Notes: a model not told the origin generated them from the letters alone. Positions 43,430-53,724 are shown, numbered from the stretch's first letter. The stretch: 64,000 nt of DNA from Bacteroidales bacterium UBA3754 (GCA_002371705.1 DFGI01000080.1:228-64227), one strand, 5' to 3'. Numbers and translations are program-made.

Positions 43430-46400
43430 TTATTCCACCACAACTTTCACCGCCTTGTTGCCGACAATCACAATGTAGATGCCTTTTTCAACATTGAATG
43501 ATTTAACAGCTTCGTTGTTTCCTTTGGCACGGACGATTGTCTGACCAATAGCGTTGCAGATTACAATCTGATTTTCTCCAGCATTTTCAACTACGATTGC
43601 GTTGTGTGCCGCATACACGTTCACAGGTTTTTCTTCTACAAAAGAAATTGCTGTTTTGTTTTCAACTTCGGCAATGTTGCTGATTGCCAAATTGAACGGC
43701 CCACTTTCTGCTTTTACGAATGGATCGTTAATATCAATCGTATTAGGCAATTCAACGCCGACATAATATGAGATGGTTCCTTGTGCAGGTTGTAAATCGG
43801 TGTAAGTCAATACACTTGAATTGACTTTCTTGATTTCTTCCACGCCATCTTTCGTTACACGGAAAATGGAGTATGTCAAGAAATCGAATCCTTCGTATGC
43901 CGTCCACGAAAGGTTGTTTTCGGTGCCGATACTTTTGTTTTTCTGTAAATGTATCGTTTTGTGGCTTGGACTCAGCTCCGATTGCTTTCCGCAGTTGTCG
44001 GTAGCCGAAATCTTATATCGGTACGGAAATTCAAGACTGTTGGCAGTCACATCAACGTAGATGCTTGTCTCGTTATATTGCACGTCGTCTAATTTTACAT
44101 ATTCACCTAATCTTTCTGTTTCTCGGTATATTGTGTAAAAGTCGATTGCCTCCGATGCTTCTTTTTGCCAGATAATCAAGTTGTACGGCGATTGTTCCTG
44201 ACTTACCGACACCAAAGCCAATTCTGGTTGATATTTGAACGATTCATATTTGATTTCTGTTTCATCGGTTATCGTACAACCGTAATAATCGGTAATGGTG
44301 AACGTGTATGTGCCTTCCGCCAAGTTCTCACGTTTCAAATCAGTGCTTCCATCCTCCCACGAATATTCAACTGGCTCGTTTCCTTTTTCATACGAAATTG
44401 TGATTTCGCCCACATCGTGGCCGCAGATTGCATTTTTGAAATCTTTGGTAAGGACTGGCTTGTTGCTTTCGTCTTTGGTCAATTCCGCATAGTTGGTGTA
44501 TTCACAGCCGTATGTGTCGGTCACCTTTAATTTATACGTTCCTGCCGAAAGTCCATTCTGGTCTTTTGAGATAACATCCGATGAATGTCGCCACATAAAT
44601 TTTATTTCGTCAATTTGGAATTGCATTGAGCTTTGATATTCTTCCGCTCCTCGGTACGACCAGTAGAAATTCTTAGGAGCAAAACCTTCATCGAAATAAT
44701 ATGTTACCAAAGTCCAGTCTTCGTGTTTTGGTATTGTTCTCGTGAACATATCTTCTCCCATGGCTCGAAATTCGATATTCTCACCCTTGTGGTAGAACGA
44801 AATTCCATCAACTAAACTTGTCATACCGCCAAGTTCAGCACCTATATAGGTATATAATCCTGCCAAGTCGCCCATGATGTTTTTGCTTATCGACGATGCT
44901 TTTATAATTACAGAATGAGCTGTTCCCAACGCACCGTCGTCTGCAATTCCCGAACCGTCGGTTTTTGTGGTTCCTCCGTAATTGGCATCGTTGAATATGA
45001 TAAAGTTAGTGTATATCTCGTTTGTTAATCCATCTTCAAAATTACTAACAAGTTCTGGCTGAATAGTACTCCACGTAAACGAATATGGCTCCGTTCCGCT
45101 TTTGACGGTTGTAGTGATTTCTCCATTTTGGGTTTCACAGATAGGATTTTTTATGTCGAATGAAAATTTAGGCAAAACGTTGTAATTCTTTTCAAGTGTG
45201 GCAGTTTCCGATGTGGCACAACCGTATGCGTCGGTAACGGTTAGGGTATATTCGCCTTCTGCCAGATTTTCTCTGTCTTTGTCGGTTGCACCGTCAGACC
45301 ATTTGTAGGTGTATGGTTCAGCTCCTTCACCCACCGTTGCTGTAATGGTACCGTTTTCAGTTTCGCAGATAGGATTTGTTGATGTCAATTCAACAGAAGG
45401 CACAACAGAGAAATCTTTGTTCAAAGATGTTGTTGCGATTGTCTTACATCCATAACTGTCGGTTACGGAGAACATGTATTGACCAGCAGCTAAATTTTGC
45501 ACCTCTTTTTCCGATGAGAACGATTCGGCATCGTCGTCGTATGCCAAAATGGATAGTTCGTCTATCCAGAAATCAGGATTGGTATTTATATTCCAGTATA
45601 TTTCACTTATGTATGGTATTTGATATGGTGCAATATTCATTTCTTGCCATGAAAGGTCAACTTTCGTCCAATCGCTATGATACGGAATTGTGAAATTCCC
45701 ATTTGATTCATAACCATCAATAGAGATATTGAATTCAGCCGACGAACCTTTGTGGTAGAACGAAACCCCGTAAGAGTTAGATGTCGCGTGGTTTAAAGAT
45801 AGTTCATCGGATAGATATAATTGCAGTAGGTATATTACATTGTCATTTTCATTACCTTGTACGTGAATAGCTTGTTCAGAGCTGGCTGCACCACTATTTT
45901 CGATGGGAATATCAATCATGGAATAATCTCCATTTTCTATGTAGATTTCCCATAGATAGAATTGGTTGTTGGTTATCCCATTTTCAAAGTTCTCAAACGT
46001 GGATTCTTTTATCTTTGTCTTGCCCCAATTATAGGTATATGGTTCTGTTCCTTCGCTCACCGTTGCTGTAATTGTACCATTTTCTGTCTCGCAAATTGGA
46101 TCGGTAGGATCCAACGAAATCTGTGGCATATTGTCATCGATAGGCGAAAGGGTAACGTATGTTCTATCCGAAGTATATCCTTCTGCATCTGTGGCAACAA
46201 AATAATATTCTCCAGCTGTCATTCTAGTACGAGGATTGTCGGTGTTATCATCGTTCCAAAGTATGGTGTATGGACCAACGCCGTTGATTACATCAAAAGA
46301 AGCCGAACCTGTTGCCGAGGTACAGATTGGTTTTACTGTTTCTAAATTGAGAATTTTGGGCTTTTTGCCAAATGTAGCTATAAACGAAGTGTCTTTTGTT

Positions 46401-47500
46401 ACTGTTATGGTACGTGGGTTTTCCTTATTGCCATCGTTCCAACTGCCAAATTGGTAATCGCTCTCGTTTGTTGACGTTGCCGTTAAAACCATTGTAAATT
46501 CATCGTCGCAGGCATTCTCCAACTCAATAGTGACAACTCCATATTCAGAGTTTGATGAACTTACGGAAAATTTATGCGATGAGGTTGCCAAGTTTGATTT
46601 GTATGGTATCCAATCCTCGTCGTTCATATAATTTTCAATCGCGTCACATGGCACGTAGATTTTGACATCCTCAGGGAAAGCATTTTCTCCTAAAGCAGGA
46701 GGAGTTTGTGATTCAATAAAGATAGTATGTAAATTTTCACAATTATTAAATGCGTCCACATCAATATCTATTACAGAAGCAGGAATAACAATTGACGTGA
46801 GACTTTTACAAGATTGAAACGATTCTTTCCCAATAGTGGTAAGGGTATTAGGGAAAGCTATGGAAGACAAGCTGTAACAGCTTGAAAATGTACTTTCTCT
46901 GATTTTAGTAAGACCATCGGGAAGTTTTACTGATTTCAGATTATAACAGAGATAGAATACGGACGTACCCATTGTAGTGACGGAGTTTGGAATTTCTATA
47001 GATTCCAAATTTTCACAACCCCAAAACAGACCTTCACAGAGATTTGTAAGGGAGTTTGAAAGCGTTATGGATTGTAGATTTTTACACTCTGCAAACGCAT
47101 AGTTAAGTTCCTCAAGGGAATTAGGAAGTACAACGTTTTTTAATTTAGTACATGATTGAAATGCCTGGTCTCCAATAACCTTGACACCTTCTTGTATTGT
47201 TACAGATGTTAATTTCGTGCAATTGTAAAAAGGTCGATCGTATCTTTTCCCGACTCCTATCACAGTGTACGTTTCCCCATCGTATTCCACTGTTCCAGGA
47301 ATAATCAAATCTCCAACTGGTGGATTTTCATACGGCTCATTTGTGTTTTTTTCATAAGTTACATTAACTGTTTTATCTTCTTGAGAAATAATGTCGTAAT
47401 ATAACATGTGTCCACTTGGACTTTCAGCCGAAAATTGATACGCATTTGCCTGAACTGCCGCAAAAACGGCTACCAATAAAGGGAAGAAAAGTTTTTTCAT
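43430..47500 (-). CDS. Large surface protein: BspA-type LRRs, SprB-like repeats, C-terminal sorting tail
   Basis: 1356 aa. Signal peptide 1-20. BspA/LRR_5 repeats about 90-290 (CTKLTSVTIQEGVKVIGDQA and similar, each about 23 aa). A beta domain about 310-375. SprB-like repeats about 380-1090, marked by PICETENGTITATV, EPYTY.W, and GEYTLTVTDAYGC. Two extra domains of about 150 residues (505-655 and 817-968) that look like galactose-binding sandwiches (FENFENGITNN..FWIDELSI; VSNFEDGLTNE..FQIDEIKF) sit inside repeats. Fn3-like region about 1090-1260. The last 75 residues (VNVYAAHNAIVVENAGENQ..GIYIVIVGNKAVKVVVE) resemble a type IX secretion tail. Likely an adhesin. Confidence 0.85.
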   Translation of the reverse strand: MKKLFFPLLVAVFAAVQANAYQFSAESPSGHMLYYDIISQEDKTVNVTYEKNTNEPYENPPVGDLIIPGTVEYDGETYTVIGVGKRYDRPFYNCTKLTSVTIQEGVKVIGDQAFQSCTKLKNVVLPNSLEELNYAFAECKNLQSITLSNSLTNLCEGLFWGCENLESIEIPNSVTTMGTSVFYLCYNLKSVKLPDGLTKIRESTFSSCYSLSSIAFPNTLTTIGKESFQSCKSLTSIVIPASVIDIDVDAFNNCENLHTIFIESQTPPALGENAFPEDVKIYVPCDAIENYMNDEDWIPYKSNLATSSHKFSVSSSNSEYGVVTIELENACDDEFTMVLTATSTNESDYQFGSWNDGNKENPRTITVTKDTSFIATFGKKPKILNLETVKPICTSATGSASFDVINGVGPYTILWNDDNTDNPRTRMTAGEYYFVATDAEGYTSDRTYVTLSPIDDNMPQISLDPTDPICETENGTITATVSEGTEPYTYNWGKTKIKESTFENFENGITNNQFYLWEIYIENGDYSMIDIPIENSGAASSEQAIHVQGNENDNVIYLLQLYLSDELSLNHATSNSYGVSFYHKGSSAEFNISIDGYESNGNFTIPYHSDWTKVDLSWQEMNIAPYQIPYISEIYWNINTNPDFWIDELSILAYDDDAESFSSEKEVQNLAAGQYMFSVTDSYGCKTIATTSLNKDFSVVPSVELTSTNPICETENGTITATVGEGAEPYTYKWSDGATDKDRENLAEGEYTLTVTDAYGCATSETATLEKNYNVLPKFSFDIKNPICETQNGEITTTVKSGTEPYSFTWSTIQPELVSNFEDGLTNEIYTNFIIFNDANYGGTTKTDGSGIADDGALGTAHSVIIKASSISKNIMGDLAGLYTYIGAELGGMTSLVDGISFYHKGENIEFRAMGEDMFTRTIPKHEDWTLVTYYFDEGFAPKNFYWSYRGAEEYQSSMQFQIDEIKFMWRHSSDVISKDQNGLSAGTYKLKVTDTYGCEYTNYAELTKDESNKPVLTKDFKNAICGHDVGEITISYEKGNEPVEYSWEDGSTDLKRENLAEGTYTFTITDYYGCTITDETEIKYESFKYQPELALVSVSQEQSPYNLIIWQKEASEAIDFYTIYRETERLGEYVKLDDVQYNETSIYVDVTANSLEFPYRYKISATDNCGKQSELSPSHKTIHLQKNKSIGTENNLSWTAYEGFDFLTYSIFRVTKDGVEEIKKVNSSVLTYTDLQPAQGTISYYVGVELPNTIDINDPFVKAESGPFNLAISNIAEVENKTAISFVEEKPVNVYAAHNAIVVENAGENQIVICNAIGQTIVRAKGNNEAVKSFNVEKGIYIVIVGNKAVKVVVE

Positions 47501-47538
47501 AAGAATGACTCTATCTGTTTATCACTTATTTTTCGGCG

Positions 47539-47546
47539 CAAAAATA
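47539..47546 (-). promoter_or_regulatory. -7 box TATTTTTG for LRR/SprB-like gene
   Basis: Minus-strand TATTTTTGC, 38 nt before ATG 47500; faces the YgiQ gene promoter region. Confidence 0.5.
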
Positions 47547-47554
47547 CACTTTTT

Positions 47555-49402
47555 TTGAAAACGAGAATACGTCGGGAAATTTCCTATTTTTGCAAAAATC
47601 ATTTGCAAGTGGAATTACCTACGTCGAAAAAGGAAATGGAACGTCTGGGATGGGATTACGTTGATGTGATTCTCATATCGGGCGATGCGTATATTGACCA
47701 CCCTGCGTTTGGCACGGCAATAATTGCACGCGTGCTGGAGCATGCGGGGTTTCGTGTCGCCGTGGTGCCACAACCGAATTGGCGTGACGACCTACGGGAT
47801 TTTAAGAAATTGGGCACGCCACGTTTGTTTTTCGGCGTAAATTCGGGCAGTATGGATTCTATGGTGAACCATTATACCGCCACAAAACGACTCCGCTCCA
47901 ACGATGCCTACACGCCAGGCGGATTGGCGGGACAACGGCCAGATTACGCTGTAACGGTTTATTCCAACATTTTGAAACAACTTTTCCCCGAAACTCCCGT
48001 GGTTATTGGCGGTATAGAGGCTTCGCTCCGCCGATTTTCGCACTACGATTATTGGTCTGATTCATATAAAAAATCAATCTTAATTGACAGCAAAGCCGAT
48101 TTGCTGGTGTATGGAATGGGCGAACAAGCCATTGTTGCAGTTGCCAAAGCATTACAGGAAGGCAAAACTATTTCTGAAATGACAGAAATTCCACAGACGG
48201 CGTATGTGGCTCCGTCGATTGACGGCTGTGCGAAAAAGCCTGTGGAACTATATTCCTACGAAGATTGCCTGAAAAACAAAATTCTTGATGCCAAAAATTT
48301 CCGCATCATCGAAGAACAATCTAACTTGTGCAAACCAGAGAAAATCGCACAACGATTCGGGGATTTGTATATTATTGTAAATGAACCAAATCCAACAATG
48401 ACCACCGAAGAACTTGATGTAGTATATGCTTTGCCATATTCCCGTCTCCCCCACTCCCGCTATGCGAAAAAACCGCCGATTCCCGCCTATGATATGATAA
48501 AGGACTCAGTAACGATTCATCGTGGTTGTTTCGGTGCGTGCAGTTTCTGCACTATTTCAGCACATCAGGGCAAGTTTATTGCAAGCCGAAGCGAAGAATC
48601 CATTATCGCTGAACTGGAGAAAATTGCACAATCGCCTCATTTCAAAGGACATATAACCGATTTGGGCGCGCCATCGGCAAATATGTATGGCATGCACGGC
48701 AGAGACCAACGTTTGTGCGAAAAATGCAAACGACCGTCATGTTTATTCCCGCAAAAATGCAAGAATTTGAACGACAGTCATATCCGTTTAGTTCGTTTAT
48801 ACGAACGTGTGGAACGGATTCCTGGAATCAAACACATAACTATCGGTAGCGGCATTCGCTATGATTTGTTGCATGGAGCCGAAGGCGAACACGAATATAT
48901 GTCGCAGTTGATTCGCAAACACGTGTCAGGACGGTTGAAAGTGGCACCCGAACATACGGAAGATTCCGTTTTGAAACTGATGCGTAAGCCGTCGTTTTCG
49001 TTGTTCGAGGATTTTAAAAAGACATTCGACGAATTGAATCAAAAATATGGCTTGAAACAGCAAATCATCCCCTATTTCATTTCGTCACACCCTGGTTGTA
49101 AGGCACAGGATATGAGCAAATTGGAACAACGGCTCCGTTCTCTTCACGTGATGCCCGAACAAGTGCAGGATTTCACACCAACACCTATGACGCTCTCAAC
49201 CACAATGTTTTACACAGGCGTAAATCCATACACGTTGGAGCCAGTTTTTTCGGCAAAAACGAAAGATGAAAAAGACAAACAAAAGTCGTTTTTCTTTTGG
49301 TATAAAAAGAATGGAATGGAAACCAAACCTCACGAAAATCCCCGATTCCACAAGGGAAAAACAACGAAGAAACCATTTGTAAATAAGAAAAGAAACAAGT
49401 AA
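47555..49402 (+). CDS. YgiQ family radical SAM protein
   Basis: 615 aa. LPTSKKEMERLGWDYVDVIL, SGDAYIDHPAFG, RLFFGVNSGSMDSMVNHYTA, GGIEASLRRFSHYDYWSD and the radical SAM cluster motif RGCFGACSFC match YgiQ (UPF0313). Cleaves SAM through a 4Fe-4S cluster; substrate unknown. Homology begins near residue 20. A -7 box (47585-47592) lies inside the first codons, so translation may really start at GTG 47609, or at TTG 47603, instead of ATG 47555. Stop overlaps the Nudix start (TAATG). Confidence 0.9.
   Translation: MKTRIRREISYFCKNHLQVELPTSKKEMERLGWDYVDVILISGDAYIDHPAFGTAIIARVLEHAGFRVAVVPQPNWRDDLRDFKKLGTPRLFFGVNSGSMDSMVNHYTATKRLRSNDAYTPGGLAGQRPDYAVTVYSNILKQLFPETPVVIGGIEASLRRFSHYDYWSDSYKKSILIDSKADLLVYGMGEQAIVAVAKALQEGKTISEMTEIPQTAYVAPSIDGCAKKPVELYSYEDCLKNKILDAKNFRIIEEQSNLCKPEKIAQRFGDLYIIVNEPNPTMTTEELDVVYALPYSRLPHSRYAKKPPIPAYDMIKDSVTIHRGCFGACSFCTISAHQGKFIASRSEESIIAELEKIAQSPHFKGHITDLGAPSANMYGMHGRDQRLCEKCKRPSCLFPQKCKNLNDSHIRLVRLYERVERIPGIKHITIGSGIRYDLLHGAEGEHEYMSQLIRKHVSGRLKVAPEHTEDSVLKLMRKPSFSLFEDFKKTFDELNQKYGLKQQIIPYFISSHPGCKAQDMSKLEQRLRSLHVMPEQVQDFTPTPMTLSTTMFYTGVNPYTLEPVFSAKTKDEKDKQKSFFFWYKKNGMETKPHENPRFHKGKTTKKPFVNKKRNK
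47585..47592 (+). promoter_or_regulatory. -7 box TATTTTTG near YgiQ start
   Basis: TAnnTTTGC match within the annotated 5' end of the gene; 16 nt before the possible GTG start at 47609. Confidence 0.45.
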
Positions 49403-49932
49403 TGGACAGAACATTTCATCCTCAGAACGTTTTGCAATATTGTCCTCGTTGCGGATGCAGACAGTTTGAACCGTATGGCGTAAAGGCAAGCAAATGCGGA
49501 ACGTGCGGATTTGTGTTTTATTACAATGCGGCAACGGCTGTGGCAGCAATTATTCGGGATTCCCAAAACCGTGTGTTGCTGACCAAGCGGGCGTTTGACC
49601 CAGGAAAAGGAACACTTGATTTGCCAGGTGGCTTTGTCGATCCGTTGGAATCGGCGGAAACGGCGTTGTGTCGGGAGATTAAGGAAGAATTGGAACTCGA
49701 AATTGTGTCGAAGGACTATAAAGGTTCATTTCCAAACACATACGTATATGGCGGAGTGATGTATTTCACCTGCGATTTGGTATATGAATGCACGGTCGCC
49801 TCATACGAGCATATTGCCGCAAACGACGATGTGGTGGCGGCACAATTTTATAAAATCACCGAACAAGTGATAGAACAAGTTGGTGCTGAGTCAATTAGAA
49901 AGATTTTACGGAGGTTCTGTTTGTCAAAATAA
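49402..49932 (+). CDS. Nudix hydrolase with N-terminal zinc ribbon
   Basis: 176 aa. Zinc ribbon CPRCGC..CGTCG (residues about 15-37), then a Nudix domain; box GGFVDPLESAETALCREIKEELELEI fits Gx5Ex7REUxEExGU apart from the last Gly. Similar in layout to NudC-like or ADP-ribose/NADH pyrophosphatases, but substrate is not set by motif. Coupled to YgiQ, close upstream of mnmA. Confidence 0.87.
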   Translation: MDRTFHPQNVLQYCPRCGCRQFEPYGVKASKCGTCGFVFYYNAATAVAAIIRDSQNRVLLTKRAFDPGKGTLDLPGGFVDPLESAETALCREIKEELELEIVSKDYKGSFPNTYVYGGVMYFTCDLVYECTVASYEHIAANDDVVAAQFYKITEQVIEQVGAESIRKILRRFCLSK

Positions 49933-49941
49933 GGATGCGTT

Positions 49942-51015
49942 ATGAAAAAACAAAAAGTTGCAGTTGCAATGAGTGGCGGAATCGACAGTAGCATTACTAC
50001 TTTGCTGCTGCAGGAACAAGGATATGAGGTGGTCGGAATCACATTGCAGTTGTGGGATTCGGGCGAAATTCAAACAGGATGCTGTAGTTCCAAATCGGTG
50101 GACGATGCCCGTGCATTTGCACAAAAACTTGGCGTGCCACATTATGTTGTCGATGTGAAAGATGCGTTCAAAGCATGCGTTGTGCGGAATTTCGTTGATG
50201 AATATATGAACGCCCGTACACCAAATCCGTGTGTGGTCTGCAATCCAAACGTAAAATGGAAATATATTCTGCAAAAAGCTGAAGAATTGGGCTGCGAGAA
50301 AATCGCCACAGGACACTATGCGCAAATTTCGTCGAACGACGGGAAATATTTCGTAACTCGTGGTGTTGATTCCACCAAAGACCAATCCTACGTGATGTGG
50401 CATCTTTCGCAGGAACAATTGTCGAAAACGCTGTTTCCGCTGGGTAAATACAAAAAAAACGAAATTAAGGAACTCGCTGAAAAACACGGATTTATAGATT
50501 TAGTACAAAAATCTGAAAGTCAGGAAATATGCTTTATTCCCGACGATGATTATCGTGGATTTTTACGAAGCTATGTGCCAAACATTGACTCTATTATAAA
50601 GAAGGGCGATTTTCTTTCCATGGATGGCAAAAAAATCGGTGAGCATCAAGGATTTCCGTTTTACACAATTGGACAACGGAAAGGTTTGGGCATTGCTTTG
50701 GGCATTCCCGCATACGTGCAATCGGTTGACAAAGAATCGAATACAATAAAAATTGGCTTCCGCGATGATTTGCTCACACGGGAATTATACGTGTCGAATG
50801 TGCATTTTTCAAAATACGACTCGTTTGATCCTGTGGAAAAATTATGCGTCAAAATCCGTTACAACACGCAACCTGCTCCATGCATGGTGGAACGGCAGGA
50901 AAATGGCTGGTACAAGGTTTCATTCGAAAATCCGGTATGGGCGGTCACACCGGGGCAGTCGGCGGTTTTCTACGAAGACAACGATTTGGTTGCTGGCGGC
51001 ATTATTGAGAAATAA
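49942..51015 (+). CDS. mnmA: tRNA-specific 2-thiouridylase
   Basis: 357 aa, normal MnmA length. Thiolates U34 of tRNA-Lys, -Glu and -Gln. PP-loop AMSGGIDSS near the start; catalytic Cys pair in TPNPCVVCN (about residue 96) and SQEICFIPDDDY (about 195); GQRKGLGIALG near 240. Ile replaces the more common Val in SGGVDSS, a mild change. Shares a terminator with the convergent feoAB. Confidence 0.93.
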   Translation: MKKQKVAVAMSGGIDSSITTLLLQEQGYEVVGITLQLWDSGEIQTGCCSSKSVDDARAFAQKLGVPHYVVDVKDAFKACVVRNFVDEYMNARTPNPCVVCNPNVKWKYILQKAEELGCEKIATGHYAQISSNDGKYFVTRGVDSTKDQSYVMWHLSQEQLSKTLFPLGKYKKNEIKELAEKHGFIDLVQKSESQEICFIPDDDYRGFLRSYVPNIDSIIKKGDFLSMDGKKIGEHQGFPFYTIGQRKGLGIALGIPAYVQSVDKESNTIKIGFRDDLLTRELYVSNVHFSKYDSFDPVEKLCVKIRYNTQPAPCMVERQENGWYKVSFENPVWAVTPGQSAVFYEDNDLVAGGIIEK

Positions 51016-51041
51016 AAAAGGCGGAAATGAATCCGCCTTTT
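51016..51041. terminator. Bidirectional Rho-independent terminator between mnmA and feoAB
   Basis: 10-bp stem 51016-51025 with 51032-51041 (AAAAGGCGGA/TCCGCCTTTT). The A run begins right at the mnmA stop. Confidence 0.88.
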
Positions 51042-51065
51042 CCGTCAAACAAAACTTAAAAAAAA

Positions 51066-53474
51066 TTATAAAAACACATTTCCAACTTTAAATGCAATAA
51101 AGGCAAGTATCCAAGCGACAAGGGTGTTATATATAATTGTAAATGCCGCCCAGCGTTTTTTGCCTGACTCTCCGTATATAGCTGCTATTGTCGCCAAGCA
51201 AGGGAAACAGAGTAACATGAATATCATCATTGCCAGTGCCACAGCCGGCGAATACGAGCCTGATTTTATTAGAGCTTCCCCAAGTGAATCTTCGTCAATA
51301 TTTCCATACAATACGCCTAATGTACTGACAGCGATTTCTTTAGCTGGAAGACTCGCCACAACAGCCACGCTTGCTTTCCAATCAAATCCCAATGGTCGCA
51401 TAACGGGTTCTATAATTTTCCCGAATTTGCCTAAGTATGAATTCTCGCAATCAACTTCACCTGCTGGAGCCTCTACCAATATGGTTTCGCCCGTTTCGGT
51501 TGTTTCTTCAATCATTGGACGGGGGAAATAACTCAACACCCAAATTATGACGGATGCGCCAAGTATTACCGTTCCGATTTTTCGAAGATACTGCACGCAT
51601 TTTTCCCACATGTGTTTCAATACCGCAAGTGCCGTTGGCATTCGATATGGAGGAAGTTCCATAACAAAAGGAGTCTCGTCTTCGCCAAATTTCACAATAC
51701 GAAGCAATTTCGCACTGATTGCCGCCACTAAAATACCTGTAATATAGAGCAAAATCATCATCGTTGCAGCGTGATTGGGGAAGAACGTCCCCGTAAACAA
51801 CACATAAATCGGCAACCGTGCGCTACACGACATAAATGGAATCACCAACATTGTTATAAGTCGGCTACTTCGGCTCTCGATTGTTCGCGTTGCCATAATT
51901 GCCGGCGCATTGCAGCCAAATCCCATCAACATTGGAATGAACGATTTTCCGTGAAGTCCCATCTTATGCATCAGATTGTCCATAATAAACGCCGCCCGCG
52001 ACATATAGCCAGAATCTTCCATCAGCGAGATGAACAAATACAACAGCAAAATGTTCGGGACAAACGAACAAACTGCTCCAATCCCGGCGAGAATACCATC
52101 AACAATCAATGAACGTAGGAAATTTTCGGGCAAAATTAAATTGAACCAATCGGCTAACGCACTGAATCCCATTTCAATCCAATCCTGTGGATACGAACCA
52201 AGTTCGAATGTCACATAGAACATCAGCCACATTAAGAAAATAAAAAATGGGAAACCTAACCACCTGTTAGCCACCAGCTTATCTATTCTTCTTGTATATT
52301 TGTTTATATCAACTTTACCTTCGGTGAATGTTTCGTGCAATGCGCCCGAAATAAAACCATATTTTGCATCGCTCAGTGCAGTTTCCACATCAGTATCCAA
52401 CTGACGCTGAATCATTTCCGCCGAAGATTTCGCTATTTCCGTCCATTCCTGATACTGTTCGCAGGATTGAAGCACCGAAATTGCCTCTTTGTCGTTTTCT
52501 ATCAGTTTGATTGCCCAGTATCGTGCCGGAAATTCTTGTGGCAAGTCGGTCGCCTTATGTAGAATCTCGCTCAACGCAGTGATTTCGGGTTCCATCACGC
52601 TACCATAATTTATATGTACGTGACGGGCTTCCGCATTCTTTCCCTCGAACAATTCTATCACCGTATCAAGCAGTTTATCAAGTCCTTGTCCGTTTTTTGC
52701 AACAGTTGGAACCATTGGTATGCCCATCATGGAACCAAGTTTTTCGTAGTCAAGTTTAGCTCCGCTTGCCGACAGTTCGTCGTACATGTTTAATGCGACC
52801 ACCACGCGCTGGTTTAAGTCAATCAATTCGGTTGTCAGATATAAATTCCGTTCCAAATTCGAAGCAACCACCGAGTTGATTATCACATCGGGCAAAGAAT
52901 CCTTCAAATGCCGACGAACGTACACTTCTTCTGGCGAATATGCTGATAACGAATATGTTCCTGGTAAATCAGTCACGTTGAAATGATAGCCACGATAGTT
53001 AAAATGACCTGTTTTTATATCAACTGTCACGCCGCTATAGTTGCCCACATGTTCGTGACCACCCGAAAGAGCGTTGAACAACGATGTTTTTCCGCTATTG
53101 GGATTTCCCACAAACGCAATGTTGATGATATTTCGTTGGGTAGTTTTATGAAGATTTGAGAAACATCCATTATTGCAGGCGCAACATTCACCGCAGGCAT
53201 AGTAATTCGGAGCTTTTGCGTCTTCCGCCGAAAGCATTGCGTCGGCTTCTTCAGGCGAAAGCACCGTGATAAGTTCCGCTTCACTTCGTCGCAATGAAAC
53301 ATCGTACCCCATTATTGAGTATTTGATAGGGTCGTTCATTGGTGCGTTTATAACCGAGGTCACATCCTGCCCACGGACAAAGCCCATTTCCATTATTCTC
53401 TTCCGAAACCCTCCGTGTCCGGAAACCCTTACAATCACGGCGGTCTCACCGTTTTTTAACTCCGAAAGTTTCAT
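51066..53474 (-). CDS. feoB: Ferrous iron transporter, FeoA-FeoB fusion
   Basis: 802 aa. Residues 1-75 are FeoA (SH3-like: LKNGETAVIVRV, RIMEMGFVRGQDV). A Cys-rich linker follows (YYACGECCACNNGCF). G domain about 115-280: GNPNSGKTSLFNALSG (G1), GVTVD (G2), DLPGTYSL (G3), NMYDE (G4). Membrane part about 400-802 with gate motifs (SCSARLPIYVLFTG, GFGCNAPAIMATR). Imports Fe2+ across the inner membrane. The fusion is normal for Bacteroidota. Short leader from the box at 53494-53501. Confidence 0.95.
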   Translation of the reverse strand: MKLSELKNGETAVIVRVSGHGGFRKRIMEMGFVRGQDVTSVINAPMNDPIKYSIMGYDVSLRRSEAELITVLSPEEADAMLSAEDAKAPNYYACGECCACNNGCFSNLHKTTQRNIINIAFVGNPNSGKTSLFNALSGGHEHVGNYSGVTVDIKTGHFNYRGYHFNVTDLPGTYSLSAYSPEEVYVRRHLKDSLPDVIINSVVASNLERNLYLTTELIDLNQRVVVALNMYDELSASGAKLDYEKLGSMMGIPMVPTVAKNGQGLDKLLDTVIELFEGKNAEARHVHINYGSVMEPEITALSEILHKATDLPQEFPARYWAIKLIENDKEAISVLQSCEQYQEWTEIAKSSAEMIQRQLDTDVETALSDAKYGFISGALHETFTEGKVDINKYTRRIDKLVANRWLGFPFFIFLMWLMFYVTFELGSYPQDWIEMGFSALADWFNLILPENFLRSLIVDGILAGIGAVCSFVPNILLLYLFISLMEDSGYMSRAAFIMDNLMHKMGLHGKSFIPMLMGFGCNAPAIMATRTIESRSSRLITMLVIPFMSCSARLPIYVLFTGTFFPNHAATMMILLYITGILVAAISAKLLRIVKFGEDETPFVMELPPYRMPTALAVLKHMWEKCVQYLRKIGTVILGASVIIWVLSYFPRPMIEETTETGETILVEAPAGEVDCENSYLGKFGKIIEPVMRPLGFDWKASVAVVASLPAKEIAVSTLGVLYGNIDEDSLGEALIKSGSYSPAVALAMMIFMLLCFPCLATIAAIYGESGKKRWAAFTIIYNTLVAWILAFIAFKVGNVFL

Positions 53475-53493
53475 TCCTTAAAATTTTGCTTCG

Positions 53494-53524
53494 CAAAAAT
53501 ATTTCATTCTTTGAAAATTGGCAA
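53494..53524 (-). promoter_or_regulatory. Promoter of feoAB
   Basis: Minus strand: -7 TATTTTTG at 53501-53494 and -33 TTG at 53524-53522 with 20-bp spacer. 19 nt before ATG 53474. No Fur-like palindrome was recognised. Confidence 0.6.
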
Positions 53525-53685
53525 TCACTATTTATTATGAATTGCAATTATCTACTTCTGTTATATGTAATCACATTTGTCAATTCACTTTTTCCTATTA
53601 TTTTGTTTTAACGATAAAAAGTAGTTAATGAACGCCGTCACGTCAGACCAAAATTTTTGTAAACACGAATTCCCGACTGAGTTGG

Positions 53686-53724
53686 GTTCCGTTTCTTTCG
53701 CCGCCGAAAGAAATGGAACAAAAT
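53686..53724. repeat. REP-like palindrome
   Basis: 15-bp arms 53686-53700 and 53705-53719 with one G-U pair and a CCGC loop. 53693-53724 is identical to 17558-17589. Lies in the 360-bp gap between feoAB and the basic secreted protein; the rest of the gap (53525-53685, 53725-53808) shows no gene. Confidence 0.78.
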
